DNA of 64,000 nucleotides from a virus, in IMG/VR virus record IMGVR_UViG_3300046804_004123, positions 1 through 64,000 of that record. One strand, given 5' to 3'. Below the pieces are notes generated by a model. It had not been told where the DNA came from and ran no database searches. It saw only the letters and a list, made by a program, of their open reading frames with translations. Positions 17,701 to 25,108 of this stretch are shown piece after piece. Positions within the stretch are counted from its first letter, which is position 1; every line of letters begins with the position of its first letter. Both the position numbers and the translations under genes were made by a program.

Positions 17701-19965
17701 ATTTGGATCATATTGAAGTGGTGACCCAACATCACCACTTTCTTTATCAATTACTCTACTTATAACTTTAAGATTTGCGCCACCACTAACATTAATTGCA
17801 ACACCATTGATAGCATTTGTAAGTGAAGTTGCTACTTTTAATTCTGTTGTTTGGAATCCAGATCCTCTTATGGCATAATAAACTGTTCCTTGTTGAATAT
17901 TATCTGGAAGTTCTCCAGTATCACTAACAAAAACAATTTTTTCACCAGTTTGTAATTTATGTATAGATGATGTTAATAAAGTATCATATTTTGGAGCAAC
18001 CGCATAAGTTCCTATTGTGTATTCTTTTTGATAACTACTTGATCCATCAATCCATAATGAAGATGGACTGATTGCATTATCAGACATCAAAATTTTTCCA
18101 CTCGTAACAGTTTGTTCTACGCCTGGAAGAGTCAGATAAAGTTTTTCGTCTTTTCTAGCACCAATTTTAGCACCAGAAACTACAGAAGGTGGTGGGTTGT
18201 CTAACGTTTTAAATCCAAAAAGATACAGATGACTTGAAATTCCAACAGAAGTAGTCAATCCAATATCAATTGTCATCCAATCAGTTGTTTGCTCAAATGC
18301 AGTAACTGCTTTTGGTGTTATAATTGAAGTAATATAACCGTAATTATCTTTTGTAAATGCCTCCTTTTTAAATCCATCTGCTAATAATGAAAATTGACCA
18401 AAGTTTGAGTTTGAGTTAGTGATAGATTGGTCACCACCAGAAAATGCTACGAAATGAGCATTAAATCCGATTGCGAAAACAGAAACAACCTGAATAATTG
18501 CATCATTTGAACATTTAATGTGAGAGGTTTCCCATCCTTGACGATAAACTGCATCTGCATCAAGGTGATAAACTGTAGCACTATTAGTTGAAGCAGATTC
18601 TGAAGATAATTTACTACCAATTGATCTTGTAATTGGTATTCCTAGATAAGTTTTACTGAATGGATCATATTTTACAAATGCACGGTCATCTTTTTGAAGT
18701 GAAATTGCAGTAAACTGTGCAACAACCATAGAACGGAAACCAGATGCCTTGCTTCCATCTGTGTGCATTCCGTTCAATCCCCAGACAGAACGTAATGAAC
18801 AGTTAAAGATGTATGGTGAAGCACCTCTAACAGTATCAGTATCAATAACAACGTTTGCCGATCCACCAGGATCTGCAGGAAGATCATTTCTAACAGACTG
18901 TAGTAAATAAGTAAATGTTGTTGGTGTAGGGACTGATTGTACTACTGTCGAAATATTATAATCAAATACATTAACTCCTCTTATTTTAATTGGCGTATCT
19001 ACAGTAAGACCATGTGGAGTTGATGTGGTAACATTTACTATTGCGTTTGGAGTTGCTCTATCTCCAGAATAAATGTCTGTGATTAAAACAGGGTCTGTTC
19101 CAAAAGCACCAACAATTTCCCATTCACTTCTTTGCTTGGAAAATCCTTCTGGTAATAGTGGGAATTTTTGTCCAGATGGAACTTCTCTTCCAGATCCTTC
19201 GTTAAATGCATTTGATAACTTGGCATAATACATATCCAAGTCAGTTATATCATATCCAGAAGGAATATTTACACCATCAACATATTCAAAACAAGTTAAT
19301 TTGTGGTGAGAAAATGTTGGGATTGCCTGATTTCCAGAATTAGCACTGAATACCTGATGATCTGTATAAACTGTCTCTGCAGGATTGGCATCAAAGAAAG
19401 TAAAATTCCAGAAGAAACAATTACCAGTTACTCTAAAAATAGCAGAATTTGGTACATCAACATCTGTTGGATTTGGAATATATTTTGGTCTTATTTTTGT
19501 TTTTCTTAAATCTAAACCAATGATTGAAGTTCCTCTTGGAAGAATAACTCCGCCATTAACACTATTAAATTTATAAAGAACGTTATCTTCTTGAGTTAAA
19601 TCAAAATTAGTTTGTAAATCTAATTTAAAAGTTTCTGAAGCTGGTGTTCTAGTGACTCCAGAAGGAGAAATTGATTCGGCAAGAGCTACTCCTGCCTCTC
19701 TAATTCCAAATCCAGGTCTATTATCTATTAAATGTTCTCCTGGAAAAACAAGAATTGTTGTTCTATCATTTCTATCGTTATTTTCGCCAGGTATAAATGA
19801 GAATCTAGCTGATTCTAAAAGTGCCCTTTGAATTGTTTTGAATGGTTTTGCTAAAGAATTACCCTGATTGGTAATGCTATCTGTTGCATCTAAATCGTTT
19901 GAATTGACATATAGAATTCTACCTTCATAATTCTTGATAAAATTCTCTAGCTTATTAAGAGGCAT
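11788..19965 (-). CDS. Giant tail-fibre-like protein with C-terminal Peptidase_S74 chaperone
   Basis: 2,725 aa. The N-terminus (about 1-120) contains NQGNSLAKPFKTIQRALLES and ILVFPGEHLI, the start of a pectin-lyase-like beta-helix. A long unique middle follows, with SH3-like HGL segments. Residues of about 1700-2450 hold ten copies of the GAYLG/F-SEAHI/IRIG unit also found in the downstream protein. The last about 103 residues (SSDDKLKENKEKL..., GVSAQEVQKVLPEAV, coiled coil) form a Peptidase_S74 intramolecular chaperone that trimerises and then cuts itself off, typically just before the conserved Ser. Likely a host-adsorption fibre; expressed as a late gene from the right. Confidence 0.75.
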   Translation of the reverse strand: MPLNKLENFIKNYEGRILYVNSNDLDATDSITNQGNSLAKPFKTIQRALLESARFSFIPGENNDRNDRTTILVFPGEHLIDNRPGFGIREAGVALAESISPSGVTRTPASETFKLDLQTNFDLTQEDNVLYKFNSVNGGVILPRGTSIIGLDLRKTKIRPKYIPNPTDVDVPNSAIFRVTGNCFFWNFTFFDANPAETVYTDHQVFSANSGNQAIPTFSHHKLTCFEYVDGVNIPSGYDITDLDMYYAKLSNAFNEGSGREVPSGQKFPLLPEGFSKQRSEWEIVGAFGTDPVLITDIYSGDRATPNAIVNVTTSTPHGLTVDTPIKIRGVNVFDYNISTVVQSVPTPTTFTYLLQSVRNDLPADPGGSANVVIDTDTVRGASPYIFNCSLRSVWGLNGMHTDGSKASGFRSMVVAQFTAISLQKDDRAFVKYDPFSKTYLGIPITRSIGSKLSSESASTNSATVYHLDADAVYRQGWETSHIKCSNDAIIQVVSVFAIGFNAHFVAFSGGDQSITNSNSNFGQFSLLADGFKKEAFTKDNYGYITSIITPKAVTAFEQTTDWMTIDIGLTTSVGISSHLYLFGFKTLDNPPPSVVSGAKIGARKDEKLYLTLPGVEQTVTSGKILMSDNAISPSSLWIDGSSSYQKEYTIGTYAVAPKYDTLLTSSIHKLQTGEKIVFVSDTGELPDNIQQGTVYYAIRGSGFQTTELKVATSLTNAINGVAINVSGGANLKVISRVIDKESGDVGSPLQYDPNNSNWFVHLDPANTIYPNIVSLGTAGFDNEPRTEATYVSRIPDSRSLDERLYKLRIVIPKEAPNAKAPSEGFVIQESNKTGALETSEFTLSNIGLNNFDYKRNYRFISVCSESGDVVSVRTEKPHKLNAGDRIFIKNVKSSTNTTGLDNKGYNGDFRVASIVDHKNFTYSTTDIFGIEHNVGTFTAPTEKTRDWPRIERNDLQSNLYVYRVETISPYIFNAQDGIYHAYVLKGDLPVPNHFTEYKYSQSVVDLYPQQDRDNVDDNPKAAFSFAKSSPLGDVVTNDLKKSITRESLDTLIKTFGEGMVVSSATDPVSGISNITFNREHGLGGIVGYSALSSGSGFTNGTYYNVRLTNTDTTWNGATATVVVSGGTITSLQITDNGCGYISGQTLRVEGFSPSTITLSSASITTPVNNVIQFTGIGTASDNLLRIQSVLSTTEIAVAKTAGDPKIVPGQFAIQVGPSTVTSTTQYSSVTGITTFTFGLGHGLVVGNKFKVVADSFSASNNLGDYIVREVVGVNTFTALTNTSFNNAVRILKYGINSNDIISNAANENIGSRGHHFYDKEYAILSENISATESSGTATFAISIPNAGISTTTRFDLGSYIMIDSEIMRISSSTLSGSGNNKITAIRGYFGTTKDTHGTGALIKKIKPIPIELRRPSILRASGHTFEYLGYGPGNYSTGLPQIQVKTLSEREDFLAQAQERSGGSALYTGMNSAGDFFIGNTKYSAQSGEEKSFDIPVATVTGQDPTRLSALFDEIIVRERIVVEGGKSKQILSQFDGPVNFSENVIFNSEQIKINALLVTSGLVKFNNLEQSTAINNGALVVRGGVGILKNLNVGQNFRVYGNTIFEGPVVFNSGLIPETIESAYIGQSDKPWASAWIAGVGIATEGVPGGTEDQDRTIRGLTGNLILNSSSGITSITDNLEVGQTLLVKGNSRIQGNLQIDTGILPDSDENSYIGSATTSFKEAHIAEINIGVGGTAKISTRSGNLILNSAGGKTEIDDDLVVNNTLKVVEGVVFNDTAVFDSDILPSTTTASNNAALGSLTKKFKEAHIDEIRIGYTETTKIDTASGDLLLDASTNQVSVNAKLTVDESSIFTGIVTVTNGIVPSITEGCGIGLENRRFSEAWIDNIRIGVSGQAIIDTRAGSLTLDSNFGTVEIDDKLDVNETLNVDGRTYLAGLTTVATGLVPHQDEGAYLGTVSLPFSEAWIGEIGIATGTNTDQNDRTIKSITGNLYLDSANGTVEVDDNLDVNNNLNVDGNAILAGLTSFTNGIFPTTQLACGIGTVGKRFTEAHIDDIRIAVSAVNKIDTRTGALVLDSAFGTVEIDDKLDVNQTLNVDSTTYLAGLTTVASGLLPATNYASYIGNEEKQFGQAWIGDIKISTTNDKNQITTKNSKNLILNSDSGTTEVDDDLDVNGTLNVDETSRFRKSVQIDVSIVPDESLGAYIGTTDLPFSDAHIGNIQIAYGTDGSTNDDDNLISTKSGTLKLDANNSKVNVLRGFEVTQGSKFVGVSTFEALAYFGSNISPKTDEGSSLGTDALGWSEAHIDEIFIDNNSISSKSLSPGVGQNLVINASSNAVETNFDFIIGRNLDVTGISSFTNKVNLGNNILPKTTQGVSLGESEKVFSAAYIDSLVLNDNILSTSSGPLILDSANTQINIGNDASNDKVYVVGLTTFTNNVVIKSLNKSFSIQNSAGQEKFKVTTDEGDTTIQGNLDCKATTTTTNLTVTGQNSTTTHATIGSSLKKTPSTSFDSGSLVVFGGAGIQDDLYVGKTVNVGTALTVKTTLFVSGTSTFTGSIKADGGLNGNAKTATTATNIVGSTVGAIPYQTGVNLTTSGDLLTFQGGGSPELRCKGDIVAFFGSSSDDKLKENKEKLSNALDKVLSLSGFTYTWNEKAVSLGFNESDTCVGVSAQEVQKVLPEAVIEREFNGENILLVKYEKIVPLLIEAIKELNDKVDRLQSLLDK

Positions 19966-20000
19966 CGGAGTATATGAACCAATATATTTCTATGTTTTAT

Positions 20001-20306
20001 TTAGTTCAGTAAATCCTCTTCATCAAAAACATAATAGTCTTCATCTGGCATATCTTCAGGATTCTCTAACTCAATTGGAAACAAACAAGGATGTACTTGT
20101 TCATCTATCAAATAAAATGAACTTTTGTATAAATCTTCTGGTTCAAATGACCTTTGTTTATCTGCTTCTCTACAAAGATCTTGATCGTATAAATGCCCGT
20201 CTGGTAGTTCATCAAAAGTAAATGGAACATGATTGATGAAATACATTTTCACAATCATACTGCCATTATTATACCAACAGTATGCGTGATCAATACGATA
20301 AGACAT
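20001..20306 (-). CDS. Conserved hypothetical acidic protein, 101 aa
   Basis: The start is taken at the ATG at 20306 because GGGAG sits nine bases upstream; an in-frame ATG at 20321 overlaps that ribosome binding site. The product is acidic, beginning MSYRIDHAYCWYNNGSM and ending EDYYVFDEEDLLN, with many Asp/Glu/Tyr residues. It has no membrane segment or known motif. It lies between the tRNA genes and the giant fibre gene and could be cotranscribed with either. Function unknown. Confidence 0.65.
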   Translation of the reverse strand: MSYRIDHAYCWYNNGSMIVKMYFINHVPFTFDELPDGHLYDQDLCREADKQRSFEPEDLYKSSFYLIDEQVHPCLFPIELENPEDMPDEDYYVFDEEDLLN

Positions 20307-20327
20307 AGGATTTACTCCCATATCTTA

Positions 20328-20335
20328 TATTTATT
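20328..20335 (-). promoter_or_regulatory. Possible T4-like late promoter
   Basis: The minus strand reads AATAAATA, seven of eight matches to the T4-type late -10 sequence TATAAATA, 22 bases before the ATG at 20306. It could drive the 101-aa gene and the giant fibre gene through the gp55/gp33-type sigma system. Confidence 0.35.
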
Positions 20336-20338
20336 TTA

Positions 20339-20420
20339 TGCCCCCAGTCAGATTTGAACTGACAAGCCTCGTAGGCGGTTGATTTTGAGTCAACTGTGTT
20401 TACCGTTTCACCACAGGGGC
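20339..20420 (-). tRNA. tRNA-Leu (CAA)
   Basis: 82 bases on the minus strand. The acceptor GCCCCTG pairs with TGGGGGC with two G-U pairs. The anticodon arm GTTGA/TCAAC encloses loop CTCAAAA, giving anticodon CAA. A long variable arm with a GCC/GGC stem marks a class II leucine tRNA. The T arm is GTCAG-TTCAAAT-CTGAC. CCA is not encoded. Confidence 0.9.
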
Positions 20421-20424
20421 AAGG

Positions 20425-20497
20425 TGCTGGTTGCGAGGATCGAACTCGCCTGTATCCGATTATGAGTCGGGTGCTTTCACCAGATAGCTAAACCAGC
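20425..20497 (-). tRNA. tRNA with CAU anticodon (Met, or Ile2 after lysidine modification)
   Basis: 73 bases on the minus strand, four bases from the tRNA-Leu. It has a perfect seven-pair acceptor (GCTGGTT/AACCAGC), a CTCATAA anticodon loop and a T arm GCGAG-TTCGATC-CTCGC. The top anticodon-stem pair (27-43) is a C-A mismatch. The CAU anticodon could read AUG or, if C34 becomes lysidine, AUA; the latter is common in AT-rich phages, but sequence alone does not decide. No initiator C1-A72 mismatch, so not tRNA-fMet. Confidence 0.85.
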
Positions 20498-20524
20498 ATA
20501 AAAACCAAATCTCATGATTTGGTT
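20498..20524 (-). terminator. Hairpin terminator before the tRNA pair
   Basis: Perfect nine-base stem (AACCAAATC/GATTTGGTT) with a four-base loop and T-rich flanks on both strands. It ends the message of the antitoxin-like gene and separates it from the tRNAs, or leads into tRNA processing on read-through. Confidence 0.65.
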
Positions 20525-20531
20525 ATTTTTA

Positions 20532-20726
20532 TCATGAACCTTCTTCATGATCAGTATGTATCCTGGTCAAATCATCTTCTTTTGGTTCGTTATAATCATA
20601 AATTTTGTAAGGCATCAATAGAAAATTACTTTTTTCACCCTCTACAAGAAACTGGTGTCCTTGTTCAACTTGAGAAAAAATGTTGTCAAAATCTTTTTGA
20701 AGTTCTTCTACTGTGATAGTTTTCAT
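20532..20726 (-). CDS. Phd/YefM-family antitoxin-like protein
   Basis: 64 aa beginning MKTITVEELQKDFDNIFSQV, the N-terminal pattern of Phd/YefM antitoxins that bind operator DNA (beta strand, helix, then a Gly-rich turn and LVEGEKSNFLLMPY). The tail is acidic and shorter than in toxin-neutralising members. No toxin gene follows: a terminator and tRNAs lie downstream. The upstream 63-aa gene does not look like a RelE/Doc toxin. Likely a solitary phage antitoxin or a small DNA-binding regulator. Confidence 0.7.
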   Translation of the reverse strand: MKTITVEELQKDFDNIFSQVEQGHQFLVEGEKSNFLLMPYKIYDYNEPKEDDLTRIHTDHEEGS

Positions 20727-20729
20727 ATC

Positions 20730-20921
20730 TTAAAATGGGTTAGAATATACAAGAGTGTCTTCGTTTAATTGAGAGCGTACCACATCCAATACATTCATGA
20801 ATTGTTCTACTGTTTCACACTCTACAATTTTTTCACCACCTTCGCTAGAATATAAGTAAAATTTACGAGCAAGAGTATCAACAACACATCGTGTGAGATA
20901 CTCTTCAGTGTCGGAAGGCAT
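20730..20921 (-). CDS. Conserved small hypothetical protein, 63 aa
   Basis: Contains EEYLTRCVVDTLARKFYLYSS and CETVEQFMNVLDVVRSQL, suggesting a small alpha/beta domain. It is the first gene after the perfect sigma70 promoter at 20949-20977 and is followed after three bases by the antitoxin-like gene, so the two form an early two-gene operon ending at the 20498 hairpin. No function recognised. Confidence 0.65.
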   Translation of the reverse strand: MPSDTEEYLTRCVVDTLARKFYLYSSEGGEKIVECETVEQFMNVLDVVRSQLNEDTLVYSNPF

Positions 20922-20948
20922 GTGGGAATTTTATTTGATTACCCCCAT

Positions 20949-20977
20949 ATTATACGCCCTTGATAATCGGATGTCAA
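20949..20977 (-). promoter_or_regulatory. Perfect consensus sigma70 promoter
   Basis: TTGACA (20977-20972), exactly 17 bases, TATAAT (20954-20949) on the minus strand. The start would fall near 20941, about 20 bases before the ATG at 20921. This is an early, host-polymerase promoter set inside a long block of late structural genes. Confidence 0.85.
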
Positions 20978-20985
20978 GAGGTGTG

Positions 20986-21005
20986 TACCAGTTCATCAAC
21001 TGGTA
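20986..21005 (-). terminator. Hairpin spanning the stop codon of the LamG protein gene
   Basis: Perfect inverted repeat TACCAGTT/AACTGGTA with a four-base loop containing the TGA stop region. No U-run follows, so it could be a weak terminator or an RNA-stabilising stem separating the late gene from the early promoter. Confidence 0.4.
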
Positions 21006-22642
21006 AACAGAGTATATCTAGACTTTGATGCATTGAAATTTTTAGTAATATCAGATTCACTTAATGCTTTAGCGTATAATCTTATTACTGATATTTTTCC
21101 AGGGAAATATTGATTGATGTATGCATTATTGCAAAAACCAACTCTCATAACACTTCCAGTTTTAGGTGTAGTAATGTATAATGATGTTGTTCCGATACCA
21201 ACTGTATTAGTAGAAGATTCAAGAACACCATTTATGTACAACTTAGACCCCTTATTTTGCTCTCTAACTCCAACAACATGATACCAATAATCAACTTGAA
21301 TTTCTGAGGTACTGTCTAAACTTCCTGATCCTCTTGATCCAAAATTAATCACAGCTTTATCTGCTTCTGGTTCATAAACTTGCAGTCCAATTCCTGCAGT
21401 TGATGCTACTCCAACAATACTTGCGCCTCCAGTAATAATATCAGAAGATAGGTAAGAAGTATTAGTTATCTTTATCCATGCTTCCATACTAAATGAAGCA
21501 TCTCCAAACAAATCAGAAGTCCCACATTCATCAATTCCTTCTCCACTATTTAAAACGTAAGATTTGGGTAAATCAAAATATTTTCCAGTAATTCCATATT
21601 GATTAAACCAAATTGAAGGACCATCTAACGAATCATAAGTTGGTCCTTGATCACCAACAGACACTAAAGATCCATCACTACCTAAATTGTCTATTTTTGT
21701 GACTAAAGTTACTCCAGTTTGACTATTAGTTTTTGTTTTAATACTATATCCTCTACCAGCATCAAAATAAACTAACAACTTATCTAATGCAATTTCTTCT
21801 TGTATATTGGTAAGATTACTAATTGTTGTTTTTAATGCATTTGCTGCAAATTCACTGAAAGTAAAGTTAGATAATGACCATAAAGAAAATTCTGCAGAAG
21901 ATTTAGAAGTCTTAATTGTATTAACTGATGCTATATTAGAATCTCTTTCTTTTCTTAAATTGTCTATTTCTGTGGCAATATCAGAAATGGAATTTGCAAT
22001 TGCCACACATGGTGAAGATATATCCGTTATTGATATAAAATGTCCTATTTCCTGTCCTCCATTTTCTTCTCCAGCATTAGAATATGCTACATCTGCAAAT
22101 CCCTTTCCATAAGTATCATAATCTAATTGTTCTTCCGAAAGTTGATAAACATTTTCTTCTTCAAGATACTCCATATTTTTGTATCTTTTAGCAAAAATTG
22201 TATCTGAATAAACTGTAGATCCTATACCACAAGAAACACAATTAATTAATAATGTGTTTGAATTTTCAACAAACGGTTTAAGATCACAGTTTGAAGAAAC
22301 TGCAGTATTAAAAAGTTCTACTATTTGTAATTTTTTAATGTTTATTTGATTATTTAAAAATTCTATTTTTTTATCGTAAGGAACGCAAAGAGTAGCATAG
22401 TTATTAATTTGCTCTGCTTTTTTATTAAAAGCTTGTAATTGTTTTTGTTCTGCGGTTAGTGATGAAACTTCTTCATAAGTACGGATTTTAGACCAAGTTC
22501 CATCGGGGTTTTGGGTTATTGTATCCTCATAGTATGTGCCAATCTTTGCCGATACATCTATCAATTCAGTTGGAGTTAATTCACTCAATTTTTTATTGAG
22601 CTCATCAACAACCATAGTAAGATTAAAATCTGTTTCGGGCAT
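20996..22642 (-). CDS. Virion protein with coiled-coil N-terminus and LamG/concanavalin-like C-terminus
   Basis: 548 aa. Residues 1-280 are rich in helical heptads (ELNKKLSEL; EIDNLRKERDSNIASV) with paired Cys. Residues from about 330 to 535 carry the laminin-G/jelly-roll signature: FSMEAWIKI, YWYHVVGVREQ, KLYINGVL and FPGKISVIRLYAKALSESDI. LamG domains bind carbohydrates or proteins, so this is probably an appendage or decoration protein involved in host-surface binding. It sits immediately downstream of the RCC1 trio in the late transcription direction. Confidence 0.7.
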   Translation of the reverse strand: MPETDFNLTMVVDELNKKLSELTPTELIDVSAKIGTYYEDTITQNPDGTWSKIRTYEEVSSLTAEQKQLQAFNKKAEQINNYATLCVPYDKKIEFLNNQINIKKLQIVELFNTAVSSNCDLKPFVENSNTLLINCVSCGIGSTVYSDTIFAKRYKNMEYLEEENVYQLSEEQLDYDTYGKGFADVAYSNAGEENGGQEIGHFISITDISSPCVAIANSISDIATEIDNLRKERDSNIASVNTIKTSKSSAEFSLWSLSNFTFSEFAANALKTTISNLTNIQEEIALDKLLVYFDAGRGYSIKTKTNSQTGVTLVTKIDNLGSDGSLVSVGDQGPTYDSLDGPSIWFNQYGITGKYFDLPKSYVLNSGEGIDECGTSDLFGDASFSMEAWIKITNTSYLSSDIITGGASIVGVASTAGIGLQVYEPEADKAVINFGSRGSGSLDSTSEIQVDYWYHVVGVREQNKGSKLYINGVLESSTNTVGIGTTSLYITTPKTGSVMRVGFCNNAYINQYFPGKISVIRLYAKALSESDITKNFNASKSRYTLFTS

Positions 22643-22679
22643 CTTATAATAAGTCTAATCTATATTATATGTATTTAAT

Positions 22680-23849
22680 TTAAATATAAACATCTTGATA
22701 TCTTATTGCATAAAAATTAGAATTTCCTGCAGAAACTTGCTTGGCATTAGTAATTGAAGTTATTTGTGTTGGTAAATAAATTTTTTGATTAGCACTATTA
22801 CCAAGACCTAATATATTATCATTATTATTACCCCAAACCCATACGGTTCCATCAGTTTTTATTGCTATTGTATTGTATAATCCACAATGAACTTGCCTCC
22901 AATTTATATCAGTTTCAATTTGAACTAATGTTGAAGAATCACTTATTTCGCTACCAACACCTAATTGACCATAAAAATTTGAACCACATGCCCACATAGT
23001 TCCATCTGTTTTGATTGCTACAGTATGCTCTGCTCCACAAGAAACTTGTCTCCAAATATCAGATCCAACTTGAGAAAAATTAGTGTTTGCTGAATTTGTT
23101 GTTGTACCATTTCCCAATTGACCGTTATTATTTTTTCCACAAGTGTATAAATTTCCACTTGTGGAAATAGCAGCAACATGAGATTCTCCCGCAGAAACTT
23201 GTTTCCACGTTCCTGAAATTGCTGTGGGAGTTGATTTTGAATCCGTATTTCCAATTCCAAGTTGCCCTTTATCATTTATTCCCCAAGAAAGTAATATATT
23301 ATTAAATGTTAATCCAAATGTAAATGATTTTCCGCAAGAAATATATATCCAATTTTTAGATTGTGTAACTTCTCTCATTGGCGTAAGATAAGAATCTCCT
23401 GCTCCATCTCCAAGTTCTCCATTATTTCCAGTTCCCCATAAGTACATATGTCCTTCAGTGGTAATTGCTCCCATATGAGTATGACCACAACTAATATCTT
23501 TCCAAGTATATTGTGAAAATATTTGTATCGGATTGCTTTGATAAGATCCTGTAGATCCATTTCCTAATTTTCCATTTTGTTCATTTCCACAAGTCCATAA
23601 TGAACCATTAGATAAAAGAATAGACATAAAATCAAATCCAGCAGATACTTTTTTTACGTCAAAATTATTTTTATATAATTTTGTAGGGGAAGATCTATTA
23701 TTAGTATCATCAAGTGCTAATTGACCATAAGTGTTATATCCCCAAGAAAACATATCTCCTAGACTAAAAAAATCAATTGGAACAAAAACTTCGTCAAAAA
23801 AATAATAAAGAGTAGAATTAGGTAATTTAAATCTATAATTTACTGGCAT
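22680..23849 (-). CDS. RCC1-type seven-bladed beta-propeller protein (copy 1)
   Basis: 389 aa. Seven blade signatures are visible (WGYNTYGQLA, CGNEQNGKLG, WGTGNNGELG, WGINDKGQLG, CGKNNNGQLG, CGSNFYGQLG, WGNNNDNILG), each followed by a V-S-C/A-G-hydrophobic strand and DGTLW/DGTMW-like turns. This fits the RCC1/BLIP-II propeller. A short N-terminal segment (1-30) may anchor it to the virion. RCC1 folds make protein or ligand contacts; here an exposed adhesin is the simplest reading. One of three paralogues in series, with 2 bases to the next one. Confidence 0.8.
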   Translation of the reverse strand: MPVNYRFKLPNSTLYYFFDEVFVPIDFFSLGDMFSWGYNTYGQLALDDTNNRSSPTKLYKNNFDVKKVSAGFDFMSILLSNGSLWTCGNEQNGKLGNGSTGSYQSNPIQIFSQYTWKDISCGHTHMGAITTEGHMYLWGTGNNGELGDGAGDSYLTPMREVTQSKNWIYISCGKSFTFGLTFNNILLSWGINDKGQLGIGNTDSKSTPTAISGTWKQVSAGESHVAAISTSGNLYTCGKNNNGQLGNGTTTNSANTNFSQVGSDIWRQVSCGAEHTVAIKTDGTMWACGSNFYGQLGVGSEISDSSTLVQIETDINWRQVHCGLYNTIAIKTDGTVWVWGNNNDNILGLGNSANQKIYLPTQITSITNAKQVSAGNSNFYAIRYQDVYI

Positions 23850-23851
23850 TT

Positions 23852-25099
23852 TTAAATATAGTTATATGTTCTAATTGCACCATATGCAAAAGGATGTGCT
23901 GAAATTTGTTTCCAATTATATGAACTAGATTGTATAACTGGTGCTGAAATACCATTCAATGATGACGTACTAACTTGTTTATCGTTATTATTACCCCAAG
24001 CCCAAAGAGATCCATCAACCATTATTCCAACTGTAAAATCGTAACCACAAGAAATATATTTCCAATATCCTCCATTATTTACCAATGTAAAACTAGACTG
24101 ACTGTCATAATTATTTGTACCTAAAGCACCGTATCCATTATAACCTCTAGAATATAATTTTCCGTCTTGTGATATTGCTGCAACATGTCTAACTCCAACA
24201 GAAACAAACTTCCATTTAATGCTGGATACAAATTTTGTTGGTTCATAATAGCTAGAAGTAGAAGATCCCATTACGTATCCATCATTATCTCCCCAAAACC
24301 ATAAACTTCCATCTGTTTTCAAACCATAAGCAGAAATACTATTAATATCTATCATTTTCCAATCAGTATCAGTTCCTACTTGAGTTGGAATTTTTCTTTG
24401 TGCTGATGTAGAATTTGAATTCATACCTAAAAGATAATTATAATTTGTTCCCCAAGACCATAATGTCCCATCATTTTTGATTGCAAGACTAACTAGATTA
24501 CTAGCAGAAACAGATTTCCAATCATATGAAGAAGTTATTTGAATTGGCGCATTTTTATTAGTTGTATTATTTTGCCCCAATTGATATTCAGAATTTCTTC
24601 CCCAACCCCATAAAGATCCATCATTTTTTATTGCTAGAGTATGCTCCGAACCACATGATACACATTTCCAATTACTAAAAGTTCCATTAGTATTCCCAAC
24701 TATAGATGCTATATTATCATTTGTTAAACCATAAATTGAAGTATTGTTTCCTACGCCTAATTGACCACGATTATTATCTCCCCATGCCCATAAAGTTCCA
24801 TCTGATTTTAATGCCATAGAATGAAATACCGAAGAACTACCACCAGGTCCTCCAATAAGTTTTGAATTAGAAATTTGTTTCCATTCTATTGATGGCAATT
24901 CTATCTGAGTTAAAGAAGGTCTAACATAACTACTACTCGCATATTTTCTAGCTCCTTGCCAAAATAAACCAGATTCTACTAAATATGGTGATAAATGAGG
25001 ATAAACCGATAGAATATAATCTTTTGTAATAAATTTGTCGCCAAGGTCTATACCATCACTAGATTTAAAATTAGTAATAAATCTAATTGGCGTTTCCAT
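23852..25099 (-). CDS. RCC1-type beta-propeller protein (copy 2)
   Basis: 415 aa. Six clear blades (WGDNNRGQLG, WGRNSEYQLG, WGTNYNYLLG, WGDNDGYVMG, RGYNGYGALG, WGNNNDKQVS) plus N- and C-terminal strands that could close a seventh. The N-terminal about 70 residues (METPIRFITNF, SVYPHLSPYLVESGLFWQGA) differ from the other copies and may be the attachment part. It is the most diverged of the three. It lies between copy 1 and the DUF4376 protein. Confidence 0.8.
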   Translation of the reverse strand: METPIRFITNFKSSDGIDLGDKFITKDYILSVYPHLSPYLVESGLFWQGARKYASSSYVRPSLTQIELPSIEWKQISNSKLIGGPGGSSSVFHSMALKSDGTLWAWGDNNRGQLGVGNNTSIYGLTNDNIASIVGNTNGTFSNWKCVSCGSEHTLAIKNDGSLWGWGRNSEYQLGQNNTTNKNAPIQITSSYDWKSVSASNLVSLAIKNDGTLWSWGTNYNYLLGMNSNSTSAQRKIPTQVGTDTDWKMIDINSISAYGLKTDGSLWFWGDNDGYVMGSSTSSYYEPTKFVSSIKWKFVSVGVRHVAAISQDGKLYSRGYNGYGALGTNNYDSQSSFTLVNNGGYWKYISCGYDFTVGIMVDGSLWAWGNNNDKQVSTSSLNGISAPVIQSSSYNWKQISAHPFAYGAIRTYNYI

Positions 25100-25108
25100 T
25101 TCTTAAAT

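Noticed and set aside
20730-20921. 63-aa protein as the toxin partner of the Phd/YefM-like antitoxin
   Set aside because: No RelE, Doc or other toxin motif seen, and the gene order is opposite to usual antitoxin-first operons.
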